Shown: positions 25,486 to 36,033, counted from the first letter of the stretch. The stretch: 64,000 bases of DNA from Aliishimia sp963721175 (GCA_963721175.1 CAVRIG010000008.1:248001-312000); one strand, 5' to 3'. Program-made: numbers and translations. Notes: generated from the sequence alone by a model not told the origin.

Positions 25486-26243
25486 CAGATCGCTCCCTTC
25501 TCTTTGAGTTTCGCCACCAGTTCATCGACCGACTCGACCTTGATCCCCGCGGCACGTGTCGGCGGCTCCTGGGTCTTCAACACTTCGAGCCGCGGCGCGA
25601 CGTCGACGCCGTAATCGGCAGCCGTCTTCTGATCCAGCGGCTTCTTCTTGGCCTTCATGATGTTCGGCAGGCTCGCATAGCGCGGCTCGTTCAGGCGCAG
25701 GTCCACCGTCACGATCGTGGGCATCGTGACTTCGATCGTCTGCAGCCCGCCATCGACCTCGCGGGTGACCTTGGCCTTGTCGCCCTCGATCGTGAGTTCG
25801 GAAGCAAAGGTCGCCTGGCTCCAGCCCAGCAGCGCCGCGAGCATCTGGCCGGTGGCGTTCATGTCGTTGTCGATCGCCTGCTTGCCGCAGAGCACGATCC
25901 CCGGTTTTTCCTCTTCCACGACTTTCGCGAGGATCTTCGCCACGGAAAGCGGCTCGATGTCGGTGTTCACGTCATCCGTGGCGACCACGAGGATCGCGCG
26001 GTCCGCACCCATGGCGAGCGCGGTGCGCAGCGTTTCCTGCGCCTTCTCGACACCGATGGAGACGGCCACGACCTCGTCGGCCTGCCCGGATTCCTTGAGC
26101 CGGATCGCCTGTTCGACCGCGATCTCGTCGAACGGGTTCATCGACATCTTCACATTCGCCAGATCGACCCCGCTCCCGTCCGCCTTGACGCGGACCTTCA
26201 CGTTGTAGTCGATAACGCGCTTCACGGGCACAAGCACCTTCAT
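25485..26243 (-). CDS. etfB: electron transfer flavoprotein subunit beta
   Basis: EtfB (252 residues) binds AMP and docks the dehydrogenase. Family marks are KVLVPVKRVIDYNVKVRV at the start, MNPFDEIAVEQAIRLKE, GKQAIDNDMNATGQMLAALLGW (AMP region), and the recognition loop LRLNEPRYASLPNIMKAKKKP. It is the first gene of the etfBA operon, transcribed leftward. The 160-base region 26244-26403 upstream must hold its promoter; I see no clear boxes there. Confidence 0.97.
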   Translation of the reverse strand: MKVLVPVKRVIDYNVKVRVKADGSGVDLANVKMSMNPFDEIAVEQAIRLKESGQADEVVAVSIGVEKAQETLRTALAMGADRAILVVATDDVNTDIEPLSVAKILAKVVEEEKPGIVLCGKQAIDNDMNATGQMLAALLGWSQATFASELTIEGDKAKVTREVDGGLQTIEVTMPTIVTVDLRLNEPRYASLPNIMKAKKKPLDQKTAADYGVDVAPRLEVLKTQEPPTRAAGIKVESVDELVAKLKEKGAI

Positions 26244-26403
26244 GAGCGTTCCTCTCCTCGGTCAGTTCAACTCGCCCCGCTTCGGAGGCATTCCATCTTT
26301 GCCAAGTGGTGTATCGGAGCGATCTAAGGCGAGACAGCAAAAAATCGTCACGTTGCGGCCAAACGACGCCACGTATCGACCGGGACGCTTCACGCCGGCC
26401 GGT

Positions 26404-26976
26404 TCAACGGTTCGCGCCGGGCACCCAGAGAACGTCGTCAAGACCCCCGTTGTTGGCGGCGCGCGCCGCGACGAAGAACCAGTCACTGAGCCGGTTGAGG
26501 TATTTCACCGCTGACGGGTTGATCGATTCCATGGTCGCCAGTTCGACGGCCAGGCGTTCGGCGCGGCGCGCAACCGTCCTGCAGACATGCAGATGCGCCG
26601 ACAGCGCCGTTCCGCCGGGCAGGATGAAGCTGCGCAGCGGTTCCAGGTTCTTGTTCATCTCGTCGATCTCGCGCTCCAGCCGCTCGACCTGGGCGTCGAT
26701 CATGCGCAGCGGCGGGTACTCCGCCTCGGCGTCCTTCTCCATTTCGGGCCGGCACAGGTCCGCACCGAGATCGAAGAGGTCGTTCTGGATGCGCCCGAGG
26801 GCCGCGTCCGTTTCGCCATCGGCCTCGAGCCGCGCCACGCCGACGAACGCGTTGAGTTCGTCGGAGGTGCCATAGGCGGTAACCCTGAGCGAATGCTTGG
26901 CCACACGCGCGCCGTTGCCGAGGCCGGTATCGCCGGCATCGCCCGTCCTGGTGTAGATCTTGTTCAGAACGACCAT
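26404..26976 (-). CDS. cob(I)alamin adenosyltransferase (PduO/CobO-type)
   Basis: The enzyme transfers adenosyl from ATP to cob(I)alamin, making coenzyme B12. From the ATG at 26976 it has 190 residues of PduO type: the ATP-binding N-terminus KIYTRTGDAGDTGLGNG, YGTSDELNAFVGVAR, LFDLGADLC, FILPGGTALSAHLHVCRTVARRAER and YLNRLSDWFFVAAR. Coenzyme B12 is needed by methylmalonyl- and ethylmalonyl-CoA mutases, so the gene fits the acyl-CoA theme. Its ATG overlaps by one base the stop of the upstream HIG1-like gene when that gene is read with its frame corrected. Confidence 0.93.
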   Translation of the reverse strand: MVVLNKIYTRTGDAGDTGLGNGARVAKHSLRVTAYGTSDELNAFVGVARLEADGETDAALGRIQNDLFDLGADLCRPEMEKDAEAEYPPLRMIDAQVERLEREIDEMNKNLEPLRSFILPGGTALSAHLHVCRTVARRAERLAVELATMESINPSAVKYLNRLSDWFFVAARAANNGGLDDVLWVPGANR

Positions 26977-27192
26977 CAGTTTCCGCCTCCCCAGCCACCG
27001 CGGTAGATGACGAAGATCACGATCAGCGCCACGGCAATGGCCTGCGCGATGATCCTGTACCGCATCATCTTGTTGGACTTCTCGCCGCTGTCCTTGCCAC
27101 CCCTGCGCGAAGTTGCCGAGGCCGAGCGCAAGGATCACCACGACGGCGAAGCAGACGAGTAAGATAATGATGAAGAGTGGATCGCTGCTCAT
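26976..27192 (-). pseudogene. HIG1-like twin-transmembrane protein, frameshifted
   Basis: The ATG at 27192 opens a frame encoding a first membrane helix (PLFIIILLVCFAVVVILAL) and GLGNFAQG. The frame then leaves homology. One base less in the CCCC at 27100-27103 (GGGG on the coding strand) restores GGKDSGEKSNKMMRYR, a second helix (IIAQAIAVALIVIFVIY) and a tail RGGWGGGN, ending in a TGA that overlaps the adenosyltransferase ATG. The corrected product has ~71 residues and the shape of the small HIG1-domain family linked to respiratory complexes. The indel is probably a sequencing error. Confidence 0.72.
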
Positions 27193-27265
27193 GTCGTCCC
27201 CGATTGCCTGTTCGGGGCACATGTAGCCGGGAACGGGACCGAATCACACCCGGATTTTGCGCGAC

Positions 27266-28096
27266 CTACCCGCGGGAAAGAAGCCGGTCGAGCGCGCGCG
27301 TGGTGAGAACCCTGCGCAATCCGCCCATGATGTAGGTGGGCGTTGTGACATAATATCGCGGCTTCGGCCGTCGGGCGGTCAGGGCCTTGAGGAGCTTGGC
27401 CGTCACCGCGGAGGCGGGCAGTTCAAACGTGTCCTTGCCGCGGTTCTGATAGAGACGCTGCAGCAGTTCTGCCTTGTACTGCTCTGCGCGGGCGGAATTT
27501 TCCCAATCGATCCAGCGTTCGAAATTCGGGATCGAATTCTGGCGAATCTTCGACGTGATCGGGCCGGGTTCGATCAGGATCACGTGAATCGGCGTGTCCC
27601 GCATTTCCAGCCGGAGCGTATCTGTCAGTCCCTCCAGCGCGTGTTTGCTTGCGTTGTAGGCCCCGCGCCAGGGTCGAGTGACGAAACCCAGTACGCTGGA
27701 ACATTGAACGATCCGCCCGTGGCCCTGGGCCCGCATGACCGGGATCACGGCGCGCGTCAGTTCGTGCCAGCCGAAGAAATTGGCCTCGAAGATGGCCCGC
27801 AGCGCGTCGGTCGGCAGATCCTCGACCGCGCCGGGCATGGCAAAGGCTCCGTTGTTGAAGAGCGCGTCAAGCGTGCCGCCCGTGGCTTCCAGCACTTCGG
27901 CCAAGCCGTTGATGATGCTGTCGGCGTCTTGGTAGTCGATGCGCGGGCTGTCGAAACCCTCTGCTCTCAAACGGTCGCAATCCGCTTGCTTGCGGCACGC
28001 GGCGAACACACGCCACCCGGCCTGTCGCAGCCCGCGGGCCGCATCCAGCCCGATGCCGGACGAACAGCCGGTGATGAGGAGCGTGCGTTCAGTCAT
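27266..28096 (-). CDS. SDR family NAD(P)-dependent oxidoreductase
   Basis: A 276-residue classical short-chain dehydrogenase: cofactor motif ITGCSSGIG (TGxxxGIG), the NNGAFAMPG segment equivalent to NNAG, catalytic Ser in VQCSSVLGF and YNASKHALEGL with the YxxxK dyad. The C-terminal ~60 residues resemble enzymes acting on sterols, ketones or acyl chains. Substrate unknown. I prefer the ATG at 28096 (TERTLLITG) over one 9 bases earlier; neither has a strong ribosome site. It is on the same strand as the adenosyltransferase but separated by 73 bases. Confidence 0.87.
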   Translation of the reverse strand: MTERTLLITGCSSGIGLDAARGLRQAGWRVFAACRKQADCDRLRAEGFDSPRIDYQDADSIINGLAEVLEATGGTLDALFNNGAFAMPGAVEDLPTDALRAIFEANFFGWHELTRAVIPVMRAQGHGRIVQCSSVLGFVTRPWRGAYNASKHALEGLTDTLRLEMRDTPIHVILIEPGPITSKIRQNSIPNFERWIDWENSARAEQYKAELLQRLYQNRGKDTFELPASAVTAKLLKALTARRPKPRYYVTTPTYIMGGLRRVLTTRALDRLLSRG

Positions 28097-28138
28097 GCCA
28101 CGCATTTGACGGGCTTTGCCGTCAGATGCAATCGCGGC

Positions 28139-28783
28139 TCAGTTTTGGGTCAGCAGGAAGTCGGCCATCCACCCGATCGTGCCACCGTCCGCCGTGCGCA
28201 GGCGGACCCATCCGGTTCCGACATCATCCAGCACTTCGACCCGGTCGCCTTCGACAAGTGTCGCTACGACCCCGTAATCCGTGCCAGGCCCGCCCCTCAC
28301 GTTGACGCGCGAACCGGTGACGACGCGTATGTCTCCGCCGCCGTTCAGCGCCAGTCGATCCTCAATGACCTCCGTCTGCGGGGATGCGTCCTGAATGAGG
28401 CTTGGCAAGACGCGATCCTGCGACAGTGAGGATGCCGCACTTTCGCTGAGGCTGGGCGTAATCTCCGGAGTCTCCACCTGAGGCAGCGAGCCGGTGGTCG
28501 TCGTGGAATCCCGGTCGCTTTGCGGGAGGCGGCGAGGTTGCTCCGTGCCATCGGTTCCGTTCAGGACATCCTCGAGCGATGTCAGGTTGAGCGAAACCCG
28601 GGTCACTTCGTCGGCTTCGGTTGGGACGGCCGCTGCGCGGCTTGCGGAGGTTTCGGACGGCTTCAGGGGATCGTTGCCGGACATTTCCGCACGCGCGCGG
28701 TTCGGATCGAAATCCGCACCTCCGCTCATCACGTAGAAAAGCCAGGCCAGAAAGGCGAAGGTCACCAGAATGAAACGTACCAT
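28139..28783 (-). CDS. membrane-anchored SH3-domain protein
   Basis: A 214-residue protein with an N-terminal membrane anchor (residues 3-20, FILVTFAFLAWLFYVMSGG). A long Ser/Thr/Glu/Pro-rich disordered linker follows (25-145). A bacterial SH3 domain closes the protein (150-213: VTGSRVNVRGGPGTDYGVVA, VEVLDDVGTGWVRLR, GWMADFLL). Such domains bind cell-wall peptides in the periplasm. The role is unknown. It is divergent from parC across 180 bases (28784-28963), where promoters of both should lie. Confidence 0.82.
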   Translation of the reverse strand: MVRFILVTFAFLAWLFYVMSGGADFDPNRARAEMSGNDPLKPSETSASRAAAVPTEADEVTRVSLNLTSLEDVLNGTDGTEQPRRLPQSDRDSTTTTGSLPQVETPEITPSLSESAASSLSQDRVLPSLIQDASPQTEVIEDRLALNGGGDIRVVTGSRVNVRGGPGTDYGVVATLVEGDRVEVLDDVGTGWVRLRTADGGTIGWMADFLLTQN

Positions 28784-28963
28784 ACCGTTCTCCCGAACTC
28801 CGCGTGATCCTCTTCCGATGCGCGGGCCGGACTCCCGGCACGCCGAGGTTAAGGCGATTCTCCCGATTTTCTCAGCAGGAAATGCCCGATCCGCCCGCTG
28901 TCGGCGAAAAGCGCTGCGAAAAGCCCGCTTGATGCGGTGAATCCGGCCCGCTAAACCTCATCC

Positions 28964-31268
28964 ATGTCAGACACACTCGACGGCCCGGAGGCAGCACAGC
29001 CCGAACTCAGTGAACCGCTGCGCCGCGCGCTGGGCGATCGGTACCTGACTTACGCCCTGTCGACGATCATGCACCGGGCGCTGCCGGATGCGCGGGATGG
29101 ACTAAAGCCGGTGCATCGGCGGATCCTTTACGCGATGCGTGAGTTGCGGCTTTCGGCGACCGGCGGGTTCCGCAAATCGGCGAAGATCTCCGGTGACGTG
29201 ATGGGGAACTACCACCCGCACGGAGACGCCGCGATCTACGACGCGATGGCGCGGCTGGCGCAGGATTTCAACGTCCGTTACCCGCTGGTCGACGGGCAGG
29301 GGAACTTCGGCAATATCGACGGGGACAACCCCGCGGCCTCGCGTTACACAGAAGCGCGGCTGACGATCGTCGCCGAGGCCCTGCTCGACGGGTTGAACGA
29401 AGACGCCGTCGATTTCCGCGCCAACTACGACGGGACGCTGACCGAACCAATCGTTCTGCCGGCGCAGTTTCCGAACCTGCTGGCCAACGGTTCGTCCGGA
29501 ATCGCGGTGGGCATGGCAACGAACATTCCGCCGCACAACATCGCCGAACTGGTCGATGCCTGCCTGCACCTGATCAAGACGCCGGACGCACGCGACGACA
29601 CGCTGCTGAATTACGTGCCAGGTCCCGATTTTCCGACGGGCGGCGTGATCGTGGAACCGGCGGAGAACATCGCCCAGGCCTACCGGACCGGAAAAGGCGG
29701 GTTCCGGCTGCGCTGCCGCTACGAGATCGAGGATCTGGGGCGGGGTCAGTGGCAGATCGTCGTCACCGAAATCCCGTACCAGGTCCAGAAGTCCAAGCTG
29801 ATCGAGAAGCTGGCGGAGTTGATCCAGACCAAGAAGGTGCCGATCCTCGCAGATGTCCGGGACGAAAGCGCCGACGATGTCCGGATGGTGCTGGAACCGC
29901 GCTCCAAGAACGTCGATCCCGAAGTGCTGATGGGGATGCTCTACCGCAACTGCGATCTGGAGGTGCGGTTCTCTCTCAACATGAACGTGCTGATCGACGG
30001 GGTGACGCCCAAGGTCTGCTCGATGAAGGAGGTGCTGCGCGCCTTCCTCGACTTCCGGCGCGAGGTGCTGATCCGACGGTCGCAGCACCGGATGGAGAAG
30101 ATCGACCACCGGCTGGAGGTGCTGGAAGGCTTCATCATCGCCTTCCTGAACCTCGACCGGGTGATCGACATCATCCGCTACGACGACGATCCCAAACCCG
30201 CGTTGATGCGCGAGAATTGGGGCAAGGATCATGTGCGGGCCACGTCGGAAAAGGATTATGTTTCGCCACCGCAGGGGCGATGGCGAGCTTTCCGAGGTCC
30301 AGGTCGACGCGATCCTGAACATGCGCCTGCGCTCGTTGCGGCGGCTCGAGGAACTGGAACTGATCCGCGAGCAGGAAGCGTTGATGGAGGAACGCGCGGG
30401 GCTCGAGGATCTGCTCGACGACGAAGGTCTGCAATGGGCGCGCATCTCGGACGAGTTGAAGGACGTCAGGAAGCGGTTCGGCAAGGACTATGACGGCGGC
30501 GCGCGGCGCACGACCTTCTCCGAAGCCGGCGAGGTCGAGGAGGTGCCGCTGGAGGCTATGATCGAACGGGAGCCGATCACGGTCGTCTGCTCGAAGATGG
30601 GCTGGGTGCGGGCGTTGACCGGACATATCGACTTGAACCGGGAATTGAAGTTCAAGGATGGCGACGGTCCGCGGTTCATCTTCCACGCGGAAACCACGGA
30701 CCGGCTTCTGGTCTTCGGCTCCAACGGCCGGTTCTATACCGTCAGTGCGGCCAATCTGCCGGGGGGTCGCGGCATGGGCGAACCGCTGCGCCTCATGGTC
30801 GACCTGCCCAACGAATCCGAGATCGTGACGATCCTGACCCACCAGCCGGGACGCAAGCTCCTGGTCGTATCCTCCGCCGGTGACGGATTCATCGTGCTCG
30901 AGGACGAGATCGTCGCGCAGACCCGGTCCGGCAAGCAGGTGCTGAACGTGCGCGGTGACGTGCGGGCGAAAGTCTGCAAACCCGTCGCCGGCGACCACGT
31001 CGCCATCGTGGGGGAGAACCGCAAGGTGCTCGTCTTCCCTCTGGATGACTTGCCCGAGATGGCGCGTGGGAAGGGTGTCCGCCTGCAACGGTACAAGGAT
31101 GGCGGCATGAGCGATGCGACGACCTTCACCCTGCAGGAGGGGCTGAGTTGGCTTGATCCTGCGGGGCGCAGACGCACCGAAACCGACCTCTCCGAGTGGC
31201 TGGGACGCCGCGCCGGCTCCGGCCGGATGGCGCCCCGCGGTTTCCCGAGAGACAACACGTTCACCTGA
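28964..31268 (+). pseudogene. parC: DNA topoisomerase IV subunit A, frameshifted
   Basis: ParC decatenates daughter chromosomes with ParE. The first part holds ALPDARDGLKPVHRRILYAM, the ISGDVMGNYHPHGDAA recognition helix and NPAASRYTEARL with the catalytic Tyr128. At SEKDYVSPPQ the frame changes; the protein goes on one frame later as GDGELSEVQVDAILNMRLRS and through the C-terminal beta-pinwheel to 31268. One surplus G in the GGGG at 30274-30277 explains this and gives a ~767-residue product of normal length. The gene is essential, so a sequencing error is far likelier than real loss. The sequence pattern and the ParC-like length argue against GyrA. Confidence 0.85.
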
Positions 31269-31446
31269 CACGCGGTCACGCGCCGCCGATCTCGCCTCGC
31301 ACCGTCGCGCCACGTCCCGAACGGTCCTGCCACGCGGAACGAGGGCGCGGGATTTCCCTTCCCTCGGGCGAGGACGCAATGCGTTGCGCCACATCGGCAA
31401 CTGAGCTAGCTAGGATCGAAAGAAACAGACGGGGCCGAGCGCAGCC

Positions 31447-32007
31447 ATGCGATATATCGTTTCAATTCTGATGCTTCTGGCGCTGGCCGCCTGCAGCGCG
31501 CCGGTGCGTGATCTCCAGAAGCCGCCGGTGCCACTGGGTGATTTCCGGCTGGGCCATAACGTCGTGGTGACGCCCAAGACGCAGAAGGTGCCACTGGGGC
31601 GCGAACTCGACAAGAGCGTGATGGAGACCATGCTCAAGGAAGCCGTGGCGGAGCGGTTCGGCCGATACGAGGGCGACGGCCTGGTCCATTTAGGCATTTC
31701 GATCGAAAGTTACTTCCTCGCCCCGCCGGGCGTCCCGATCGTGGCGTCGCCGAAATCGGCGATGATCATTCTGCTGAGTGTCTGGGACGATACGAGTAAC
31801 AAGAAGCTTACGACGGAGCCGCTCCAGATCGTGGCAGTTGAATCCATCGATCAGGGGCCATTGATCGGATCGGGTTACACCAAGTCCGCCGAGCAGCAGT
31901 TCCAGAACCTCTGCCGCAATGCGGCCAAGCAGATCGAGACCTATCTGGTGGAGCGCCGCGAGGAGGACGGGTGGTTCGCGTCCGAGGCAACGGTCACCAG
32001 CGGTTGA
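31447..32007 (+). CDS. putative lipoprotein
   Basis: A 186-residue protein with a lipoprotein signal: a basic start, a hydrophobic stretch and the lipobox LAAC with Cys16. The mature part has no motif I recognise; it contains KVPLGRELDKSVMETMLKEA and ends with a helix rich in Asn/Gln/Glu. Related proteins are frequent just upstream of tuf in Rhodobacterales. Probably an outer- or inner-membrane lipoprotein of unknown function. 178 bases upstream (31269-31446) hold no gene. Confidence 0.75.
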   Translation: MRYIVSILMLLALAACSAPVRDLQKPPVPLGDFRLGHNVVVTPKTQKVPLGRELDKSVMETMLKEAVAERFGRYEGDGLVHLGISIESYFLAPPGVPIVASPKSAMIILLSVWDDTSNKKLTTEPLQIVAVESIDQGPLIGSGYTKSAEQQFQNLCRNAAKQIETYLVERREEDGWFASEATVTSG

Positions 32008-32123
32008 TCGCCTGACCAAGTCCGGCCAACTGACGCTTGATTTCCCGAAACATTGGCAATATCAGCCGCGCGAAGTGAATCCGGGTCGGCGAAGACCCCA
32101 TCAGCAAAGGGCGCCTGAACGAC

Positions 32124-33299
<1,176 letters not shown>

Positions 33300-33333
33300 C
33301 GGCAGCAGAAGCCTTCGGTAGAGAGATCTTAGC

Positions 33334-33365
33334 GGCCGTCCTCCGGGGCGGCCCTTTGCTTTTTC
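33334..33365 (+). terminator. rho-independent terminator after tuf copy 1
   Basis: GGCCG (33334-33338) and CGGCC (33349-33353) bracket a 10-base loop, followed by CTTTGCTTTTT. A modest stem with a T-rich tail, 35 bases after the tuf stop. Confidence 0.65.
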
Positions 33366-33473
33366 GCGTCGGTGGACTCGACGGCCGACTGTTGTTTCGC
33401 CACGCAGTTACGGAGTGGCGGGCTGTTCTCGACCAGATGATCTCAATTGCTGCGCGCGCGAAATCAGCGGGCT

Positions 33474-33511
33474 TTTTGCAAGGCAAAACAAGGCTCGGGT
33501 TGCATTTGCAA
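33474..33511. promoter_or_regulatory. two TTGC/GCAA dyads upstream of the hydratase operon
   Basis: TTTTGC-AAG-GCAAAA (33474-33488) and TTGCA-TT-TGCAA (33500-33511) are two perfect dyads with centres about 24.5 bases apart. A TATACG at 33531-33536 could be a -10 element 19 bases after TTGCAA. The half-sites resemble the TTTGCAAA elements reported for short-chain fatty acyl-CoA regulators (ScfR/PccR type). No such regulator gene is in the window. The rest of 33300-33618 shows no gene, apart from the terminator at 33334-33365. Confidence 0.5.
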
Positions 33512-33618
33512 GAGCAGAAAACCGCTCCCGTATACGACGGTATTCCTGTAACATCCTAAAAACGTTTGATTTTTTTCCGGCTTGGCCTCATCCTTGATCG
33601 CGCGAGGAGATGATTGCC

Positions 33619-34467
33619 ATGGACGCTGTGAACATTTCGGCTTGGGAAGGCCGCTCCGTAACGGCTTGCGGCGGCATCAGCGAAATCGCGGCGGCCCAGA
33701 TTCATGCGACGCTCCAGACCGATGCGACTTCGGCGCCGGCGAAAGGCGACCCACTGCCGACTTTGTGGCATTGGTGCGCCTTTGCCAGAACCGTCCCGAC
33801 GGCGGAATTGGGCGAGGACGGGCATCCGCATCTTGGCGACTTCTTTCCCCCGATCCACCTGACCCGGCGCATGTGGGCCGGAGGTTCGCTGGAGTTCCAT
33901 GCCCCTGTCGCCGTCGGTGACCCGCTGTCGCTGCGCTCGACCATCGTGAAAATCGACGAGAAGCTGCGGGACGACAACCCGATGGTGTTCGTCACCGTCG
34001 AGCACGAGGTGCGTGCACCGCGCGGCCTCGCGGTCCGGGAGCGGCAGACGATCGTCTATCTCAATATTCCCGAGGAGTTTTCGCCGCCGCGCAAACGGCC
34101 GATGCCGGACACGCCGATCGCGCATCAGGTGTTCCCGGTGAGCGAGCCGACGCTGTTTCGATTTTCGGCGGTGACGTTCAACGCGCACCGCATCCATTAC
34201 GACCTGAAGTATGCACAGGAAACGGAGCGTTACCCTGCGCTGGTGATCCATGGGCCATTGCAGGCGATGAAGCTGATGCAGCTTGGCGAGCGACATCGCG
34301 GCGGCCCGCCATCCTTGTTCGAATTTCGCGGCGTACACCCGATGCTGCTGGGGTCGCCGCTCGATCTGATGGCCACCGAAGAGGACGATGGTGCCCTGGC
34401 GCTTTTCGCCGGGCAATCGGGTCACCAGGGAACGGTTGCACGCGCGGTCTGGGAGGGCACGGTATGA
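33619..34467 (+). CDS. hotdog-fold acyl-CoA hydratase, mesaconyl-C4-CoA hydratase-like
   Basis: A 282-residue protein of the HTD2/MaoC-like double-hotdog type. Blocks include LWHWCAFARTVPTAELGEDGH, FFPPIHLTRRMWAGGSLEFH and FRFSAVTFNAHRIHYDLKYA, where the Asn/His pair of a hydratase site lies, then LVIHGPLQAMKLM. The closest biochemical precedent is Meh, which converts mesaconyl-C4-CoA to citramalyl-CoA. GAGGAG is nine bases before the ATG at 33619; an ATG at 33610 abuts that site and is less likely. It overlaps the CoA-transferase start by four bases. Exact substrate is inferred. Confidence 0.75.
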   Translation: MDAVNISAWEGRSVTACGGISEIAAAQIHATLQTDATSAPAKGDPLPTLWHWCAFARTVPTAELGEDGHPHLGDFFPPIHLTRRMWAGGSLEFHAPVAVGDPLSLRSTIVKIDEKLRDDNPMVFVTVEHEVRAPRGLAVRERQTIVYLNIPEEFSPPRKRPMPDTPIAHQVFPVSEPTLFRFSAVTFNAHRIHYDLKYAQETERYPALVIHGPLQAMKLMQLGERHRGGPPSLFEFRGVHPMLLGSPLDLMATEEDDGALALFAGQSGHQGTVARAVWEGTV

Positions 34468-35700
34468 CGGGACTTTTGAAGGGTATGCGGGTCGTCGAAA
34501 GCTCGGCTTTCGTCGCGGTTCCCCTGGCGGGCATGACGCTGGCGCAGATGGGCGCCGAGGTGATCCGGTTCGACCGTCCGCAGGGCGGGCTCGACGCGCG
34601 GGCGCTGGCCTCTGGCGCCGTCCGGCAAGAGCCTGTTCTGGGCAGGTCTCAACAAGGGCAAGAAATCGGTGTCCGTCGATACCTCTTCGCCCGAGGGCCG
34701 GGACCTCGTGACCCGCATCATAACCGCCGATGGACCCGACAGCGGTCTGTTCATCACCAACCTGCGTGTTCCGGGCTTGACCGATCATGACACGCTGGCG
34801 GCACATCGTCCGGACCTGATCTCGGTCACGCTTGCGGGCGACCGGCATGGACGGCCCGCGGTCGATTACACGGTCAATCCCGCGCTGGGCATTCCGGACA
34901 TCACCGGGCCGGAGGGCCATGACGACCCCGTGGCGCATGCGGTTCCGGCATGGGACCTGCTGGCTGGTCAGATGGTCGTCTCCTCGCTGCTTGGGGCCGA
35001 GCGGCACCGATTGCGGCACGGAGAGGGGCAGGCGGTGGACCTGACGCTCAAGGACGTCGCCGCCGCAATGATCGGGCATCTCGGGCTGATCGGCGACGCG
35101 GCGCTGAACCCGGAGCAACGCGCCAAGTCGGGCAATGCGCTTTACGGCGCCTACGGTCAGGATTTCGTCTGCGCGTGTGGTGGTCGTGTCATGGTCATCG
35201 GCCTGACGAAGCGGCAGTGGTCGTTGCTGGTCAAGGCGACCGAAACCGGGGAGCAGATGGATGCGCTCGAACGCCACACGGGACAGAATTTGGCGGACGA
35301 AGGCGTGCGTTGGACGTTGCGGCACGAGATAACCGAGATATTGAAGCCGTGGTTCGGGTCGCGCCGGATCGACAGTTTCGCCGCCGAATTCGACAAGATG
35401 GGTCTGACATGGTCGCGATTTCGGACCACGAAGGAGGCGCTTGCCGAGGACCCGGATCTGAGCCCGGCCAATCCGATGTTCTCGCACCTGCACCAACCGG
35501 GCATCGGAAGCTTCCCGGTCCCAGGGTATCCGGCTGAGTTCGGAGCGATGCCGCGGTCTTCGCCGAAACCTGCGCCGGAGCTTGGCGCGGATACAGAACA
35601 GGTGCTTGTCGAGACAGGACTCGACGCCAAGGAAATCGCGCGACTGTTCGATCGTGGCGTGGTGACAAGCCCCGCATACTCGGCGAGAAATGCCGCCTGA
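34464..35700 (+). pseudogene. CaiB/BaiF (type III) CoA-transferase, frameshifted
   Basis: The start reads GLLKGMRVVESSAFVAVPLAG and QMGAEVIRFDRPQGGLDAR, typical of class III CoA-transferases. After that the homology moves one frame on: WPLAPSGKSLFWAGLNKGKK, VDTSSPEGRDLVTRI, then GLITNLRV-type and EGQAVDLTLKDVAAAMIGH segments to 35700. One surplus G in the GGG at 34600-34602 explains the break. The corrected protein is ~411 residues, a normal length. Translational overlap with the hydratase gene suggests the pair converts a C5 dicarboxylate or its CoA ester (compare Mct with Meh in the 3-hydroxypropionate cycle). Exact substrate unknown. Confidence 0.78.
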
Positions 35701-35773
35701 TCATACGCCCGCGCCTTCCGCATTTGGCCCTTGATTCCGACTGAACCATCTCGTAAGCGGGTGCTCGCCCTGC

Positions 35774-35849
35774 AGGGGTATAGCTCAGTTGGTAGAGCGA
35801 CGGTCTCCAAAACCGTAGGTCGCGGGTTCGAGCCCTGCTGCCCCTGCCA
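35774..35849 (+). tRNA. trnW: tRNA-Trp (anticodon CCA)
   Basis: A full cloverleaf: acceptor AGGGGTA pairs with TGCCCCT, D-arm TAGCTCAGTTGGTAGAGC, anticodon stem ACGGT/ACCGT around the loop CTCCAAA with anticodon CCA at 35807-35809, T-arm GCGGGTTCGAGCCCTGC, discriminator G and encoded CCA at 35847-35849. It keeps the classical place just before secE-nusG. Confidence 0.98.
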
Positions 35850-36033
35850 TGGCTCTCAATGTTTATTGCTGGTCTCGTCGGGGTGAACAATCCTGGCATG
35901 GTATCACTGATGCTTCGCACTCTTGAACTTCGAGAATTTTCACGCTCCAAAGCGGCATGAAATGCGGCCTCTTGAACTTGCGCCATCTTGCCGTTAGATG
36001 GCAAACTCAGCTTTCCGAGGAGGCAGGCGCGCC

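Noticed and set aside
26977..27222. N-terminal extension of the cobalamin adenosyltransferase reading through the HIG1-like region
   Set aside because: The extension lacks homology after NFAQG and is Arg/Gln/His-rich; the enzyme family starts at the ATG at 26976.
28964..31268. Two separate topoisomerase genes in adjacent frames
   Set aside because: The two parts together make one normal ParC with continuous homology; no start signal for the second part is present at the junction.
31380..31415. Reverse-strand TAGCTCAGTTG resembling a tRNA D-arm
   Set aside because: No matching GAGC for the D-stem, no anticodon stem and no GGTTCGA T-loop downstream on that strand; no cloverleaf can be drawn.
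33365..33540. Small forward open frames between tuf and the hydratase gene
   Set aside because: No ribosome site, no conserved motif, and they run across the tuf terminator and the operator-like dyads.
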